The position numbers were made by a program, and so were the translations under genes. The notes under the pieces were generated by a model. It worked only from the letters and a program-made list of their open reading frames with translations, was not told the origin of the DNA and ran no database searches. From Chlorokybus atmophyticus (Eukaryota > Streptophyta > Chlorokybophyceae > Chlorokybales > Chlorokybaceae), in NCBI GenBank assembly GCA_009103225.1, contig RHPI01000810.1, forward strand, positions 239,498 through 303,497: a DNA stretch of 64,000 bases. The letters are read 5' to 3'. Shown piece by piece: positions 60,012 through 64,000 of this stretch (the first letter of the stretch is position 1; each line of letters starts with the position of its first letter).

Positions 60012-63000
60012 ATGGAGGTGGAAGCCACCGCTGGAGCCACAGCTCAGGTTTTTGCGCAAGTGCGAGAGCAGAGGGCTGCTCTGAGAGCACGCTTTGAGCG
60101 GCGGCGGCAGCAACTCGGCGTTCAGCTGCCTGTCGGCACCAGCGGCGGAGGGGGTGGGGAGAAAGCCGAGAGGAAGCAGCTGACTCCGGCGACGACCACG
60201 ACGCCGGAGGCTGCCTCAGGGCGTGTGAGGGAAGTCAAGCAGGAGCCTGCGGCCGAGCTGAGAGGCGCACATGGACCGGATGGGTTCGTGCCTCATCAGG
60301 TGAGTGATAGGTTGCATACATGCGTCTCAATGAACCCATGCATTGCGCGTATATTGAAAGATGGTTTGTCTCCACAATCATAGACATCTACTCTTGCATA
60401 GCTCAATTGTGTGCGCACGACATGAGCAGCAATGCAGCAGTTGCTTCCAGAGACTCTATTGCTGTTGTATAGTTGCAGATTGTACATGAGTTCGTTCATG
60501 GGTCTCGGGGTGCCCTCTAATGCACCATCACAGTCCCAGTTGCGTTCATGCAGATGGTTGCATGCTAGTGCACGTCAAACTGTGTACCATGCCAAGGACA
60601 ACTACAAGTTAGCAAGCGACGCAATAGCAGTGCCTTAATCTGCTGACTGCAACTCTGGTTGGAACGCTGTACACAGTCAGGTTGTTTAGGTGTATTAGCT
60701 AGTTGTACCACTCATTCAATGTGTTGAGTAGCAGACCTTGCATTGACTGCATGAATGCATGTTGGTGATATCTTGGAGTGCGTGTCAGCCTGCTTGTTCA
60801 CACATGCGCATATGGTTGCATTTTCGCACGCATTGCAGCTATTCACTCCCGCGCGGGCTTTTGTACGAATTGCCTTCCATGCAAAGGCTGTTCGGACAGA
60901 AAACTGCTCACCTTGTTTGCTGCCCGGCATCGTACTCACTAGCAAACCATCTTGGTTGCGCATGATTCTGCAGGACAACCTGTACACGCTCGTGGCACAT
61001 TGTCTGCTGGACCCGGACACCGTGGTACCTGTGGATTCAGTGGGTCTGCACAGGCGGTTGTCGCGCGGTCCAGCGGCACAGGAGTACAGCAGGCAGCTGG
61101 CGGCAGCGGGCTTGCATGGCGTTGAGCCTGTTCTTGCTGACATGGCACGAGATGGATGCATAGAGTTGGAAGAGTTTCTAGCTGGCGGTGCTCCCAGGTG
61201 TGTTAATGTAAGCAGTCGTGCATGTCAGTGGAGCATGCCTGATGTTGTGTGCGCATGTAGGTTGATGGTATTGGACGTGGAGCGCAACAGGCTGGCTGCG
61301 CTTGTACAGACACAGGAGGGTGGTGCAGCTGGCACGCGCATGCACCACTTCCCTGACGGTCCCCTATCCCCTAACCACAGAGGTCGGCCACTACCACCTC
61401 CTCCACCTCCCAACCTACCTCATCTAGGACCTGGCTTTGGAAGGGGCAGAGGCTTTGTGCCGGGCATGCTTCCAGGCATGGGTCCTGGGATGATGGGTCC
61501 TGGTCCCTTCCTGGGTCCTGGGATGCCTCCAGGACTACCCATGTTCCGGCCGCCTGGCGCAATGCACAGGCCCAAAAAGGATAACCTTGACGACATTGAG
61601 ATGCTACTGGGCAAGCCATCCTTCAAGGAGAAGCAGCAGACACGGGCTGGAGAAGAATTGAAGGAGCTCCTTTCCAAGCCCACTGCACGTGAAACAGCTG
61701 TTGCAGCCAAGGTATGCACTGTGAGCTTAACGTACACAGAGACTGTTGGTATGTCTATAAGCCACGTCAACCAAGTCGCGTTGCATATGATAACAGTTCA
61801 AGTCCAAAGGGGGGTCCGCATTGCAAGAGTACTGCCCGTATCTAACCAAGGAGGATTGCCGCAACGCGCATGGCTCATTCTTGGCATGCGAGAAGCTGCA
61901 CTTCTGCCGCATCATCCAGCCCCACACAGACCTGATGTTGGGCGACTGCTCCTTTCTGGACACATGTCGCCATATGAAGGTCTGCACTGGTAACGCATGG
62001 CAATGGACTCCGCTAGTGTCTGTGGCTTGTTTTGGGTAGTTGAGCTGCAGTTGGTGTGCGCAGACGTGCAGATTTGTGCACTACGAGCTTGATCCAACAC
62101 CAGACCTTCCACTTCACCCATTCCCTCATGGTGCCAAGTAAGCAGACCATGCAACACCAATCTGGCCATCATACCTTGTTTATCAATACCCAACAGATAC
62201 TGGTATAGCCTGACGTCACTGGTTTTGCGCTTTGCTTGCAGAAAACGAGGTGCAGAGTATCTTGCACCTGGCGAACTGGGACATCCACAGTGGGTCAACT
62301 GTGATGTTCGCACATTTGACATGACCATACTGGGCAAGGTCAGCATCGTTATGCACGACAACAAGCTTCGCATTGGTTCAACAATGAGGGGGGGTTTGGC
62401 TGATTGACATGTTGGGATGTGCGCAGTTTGGCATCATCATGGCTGATCCGCCTTGGGATATTCACATGGAACTGCCGTATGGGACTATGGCTGATGACGA
62501 AATGCGTAGCCTCAACATCCAGGTGCATAGCTTGGTGTTGGTTCGCTGCTAATTGACATCTACTTTATTGTTCCTTTGGTGAACCATCTGATGGCGTACT
62601 AAACCCGACAGTGCTTACAAGATGATGGTTTGATCTTCCTTTGGGTTACGGGGAGAGCAATGGAGCTTGGCCGCGAGTGGTATGTGGCCTTTATTGCAAT
62701 CAAAGTTCGCCAACTAACCAACTTCCATACATCATGTGCCGGAAGGCATTGTTTGTCCAGCATGCTAAATTGCGCTCGTCAGTTTGTTTGTTTATACGCT
62801 GTTTGGAACGATTAGTTTGGAGCTGTGGGGCTACAAGCGAGTTGAGGAGCTCATATGGGTCAAGACAAACCAGCTGCAGCGCATCATCAGAACGGGTCGA
62901 ACCGGGCACTGGCTGAACCACAGCAAAGGTGCAAACCGCAGTTGCTTATTCCATGGTGTTATCACACGCGCCCTCCATTGGACTCCTCTGCGCGCAGCAT

Positions 63001-63756
63001 CATGTCTGTTGGTCAGTTCTGCATGCGTGCTGGCGGCTTGCTTGTACTGACACATTGGGTTTGATGGAGCAGAGCATTGCATCATTGGGATCAAGGGCAA
63101 CCCTGAGGTAAGTTGCCAATTGTCTTCTCAGCCATGGGTTTGCAGTGTTGTGCACTTGCCGCCAGGATGATGCTTGTTGTTACCAACTGTGCCTCTCATG
63201 GTGGTACTGCAGATCAATAGAAACATTGATTGCGACGTACTTGTGGCTGAAGTGCGCGAAACAAGTCGCAAACCTGACGAGGTGCAGTGCAAGTCGTAGC
63301 CGCAGTTTGGGGTGCTGAACCTCGCTGTCTGCAGCGATAGTACTAAGGCATGTTTGTCACATCGGTGCAGATGTATGGCTTGTTGGAGCGCTTGAGCCCA
63401 CGCACACGAAAGCTGGAAATCTTTGCCCGCATGCATAACACTCATCCTGGGTGAGTTGGCATCTGTCTGTCTGTCTTTTAGTCGTCTGCTGGGTGTGGCA
63501 AGGACGTACATCAAGTGCCCACGAGTACTCACAGCATCACTACAGGTGGGTGTCACTGGGCAACCAGTTGGACGGTGTGCATCTAGTGGATGAGGAGATT
63601 CGGCAGCGATACGCTGCTCGCTTTCCAGATGTCATGATTGATCCTCCAGTCTTGCCCAGCTTGCAAGCAAGTGATGCTGGCGACATGTCTAGAAGAGGTG
63701 TTGGAGATGCCCTCAAAGGCAGCCCGCAAACTTCCACTGTAGCTGCATCATCTTGA
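60012..63756 (+). CDS. m6A mRNA methyltransferase catalytic subunit (METTL3 / MTA, MT-A70 family)
   Basis: The MT-A70 catalytic domain is clear: [21 protein letters not shown] (DPPW motif, about 62427-62495), [92 protein letters not shown] and [10 protein letters not shown]...[11 protein letters not shown]. Upstream lie two CCCH zinc fingers ([11 protein letters not shown]...CRIIQPHTD and [24 protein letters not shown]) as in METTL3, plus a Gly/Met/Pro-rich linker. With a METTL14 partner it transfers methyl from SAM to adenosine N6. Exons: 60012-60299, 60974-61197, 61261-61711, 61797-61980, 62064-62137, 62242-62338, 62427-62522, 62612-62679, 62816-62928, 63073-63107, 63213-63281, 63371-63450 and 63546-63756. 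The 60012 ATG follows stops and opens the first exon. Confidence 0.95.
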
Positions 63757-64000
63757 CACTGCACCTCACTCTACAGCACTCACTGGGGTTGAACCAGCCT
63801 ATGCGTGGCGTCATCCTCATGACCATGTCATGGGAACTGCAGTGGTTCAGCAACTTGTTACTTCAACTAAATGGTCAACTTATTCGCGCATGCAAACTGT
63901 GATTCTCTAATTTGCATAACGTGGCAGAGCAACAGCATGATACAGCTTTATCGGTTGTCTTCTGCGGTTGTCTCTCTCTCTCTCTCTCCCTCCCTCCCTC
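63757..64000. other. 3' flank of the METTL3 gene ending in a (TC)n repeat
   Basis: No gene is visible. A (TC)n/(CCCT)n pyrimidine microsatellite begins at about 63972 and runs into the window edge. Confidence 0.7.

Noticed and set aside
60755-61993. Single long frame read as one uninterrupted METTL3 exon
   Set aside because: Homology starts only at 60974 after a TGCAG acceptor and breaks at clear donors (61197, 61711), so the frame includes introns that happen to be open.

Overview
The window is nuclear DNA from an intron-rich eukaryote, most likely a flagellated green alga (chlorophyte or prasinophyte grade). This is inferred from: short spliced exons with TGCAG-type 3' splice sites; a tubby-like protein, a cyclic-nucleotide-gated kinase and a DYRK kinase close together; a plastid/cyanobacterial-type FAD oxidoreductase with a transit-like leader; TGTAA motifs about 40 nt after two stop codons; and a retropepsin-like domain that resembles algal retroelement proteins. 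The species cannot be fixed from sequence alone.

Left half (1-30 kb), host genes. A tubby-like protein (partial at the left edge, + strand) is followed by an FAD-dependent amine-oxidase-fold oxidoreductase (+) and a cGMP-dependent-type protein kinase with two cyclic-nucleotide domains (+). A large helical, MMS22-like protein of low assignment confidence (-) follows, then a serine-rich hypothetical protein (-), the GPI-anchor transamidase catalytic subunit GPI8/PIG-K (+), and the CRL4 ubiquitin-ligase receptor CDT2/DTL (-), which ends in a PIP-box-like motif. Intron boundaries could be traced by eye for most genes; three introns appear to use GC-AG ends.

Middle (30.3-53 kb), a mobile-element stack. 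An AT-rich block holds two small TA-flanked inverted-repeat elements. It is followed by an LTR with a tRNA primer-binding site. A roughly 7.6-kb DNA transposon encodes a Tnp2/CACTA-like (CMC) transposase and is bounded by arrays of ACCATGCATGGT palindromes linked to a CGACTGTC motif. Next come remnants of an old Ty3/Gypsy element, whose gag is split by a younger, complete Ty3/Gypsy chromovirus (41712-48553). That element has near-identical LTRs, a 5-bp GGCTG target duplication, a PBS and a PPT. A degraded retropepsin-like region and a diverged 140-bp duplication close the stack. The block contains a 382-bp assembly gap and a probable unmerged contig overlap.

Right part (53-64 kb), host genes again. 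A DYRK2-type dual-specificity kinase (-) and an m6A mRNA methyltransferase METTL3/MTA (+) are transcribed divergently from a 2.5-kb intergenic region. Functionally, the host genes are housekeeping and signalling genes (GPI anchoring, replication licensing control, RNA methylation, kinase signalling) rather than one operon-like system. The least explained signal is the composite palindrome that pervades the DNA transposon, including its coding exons.
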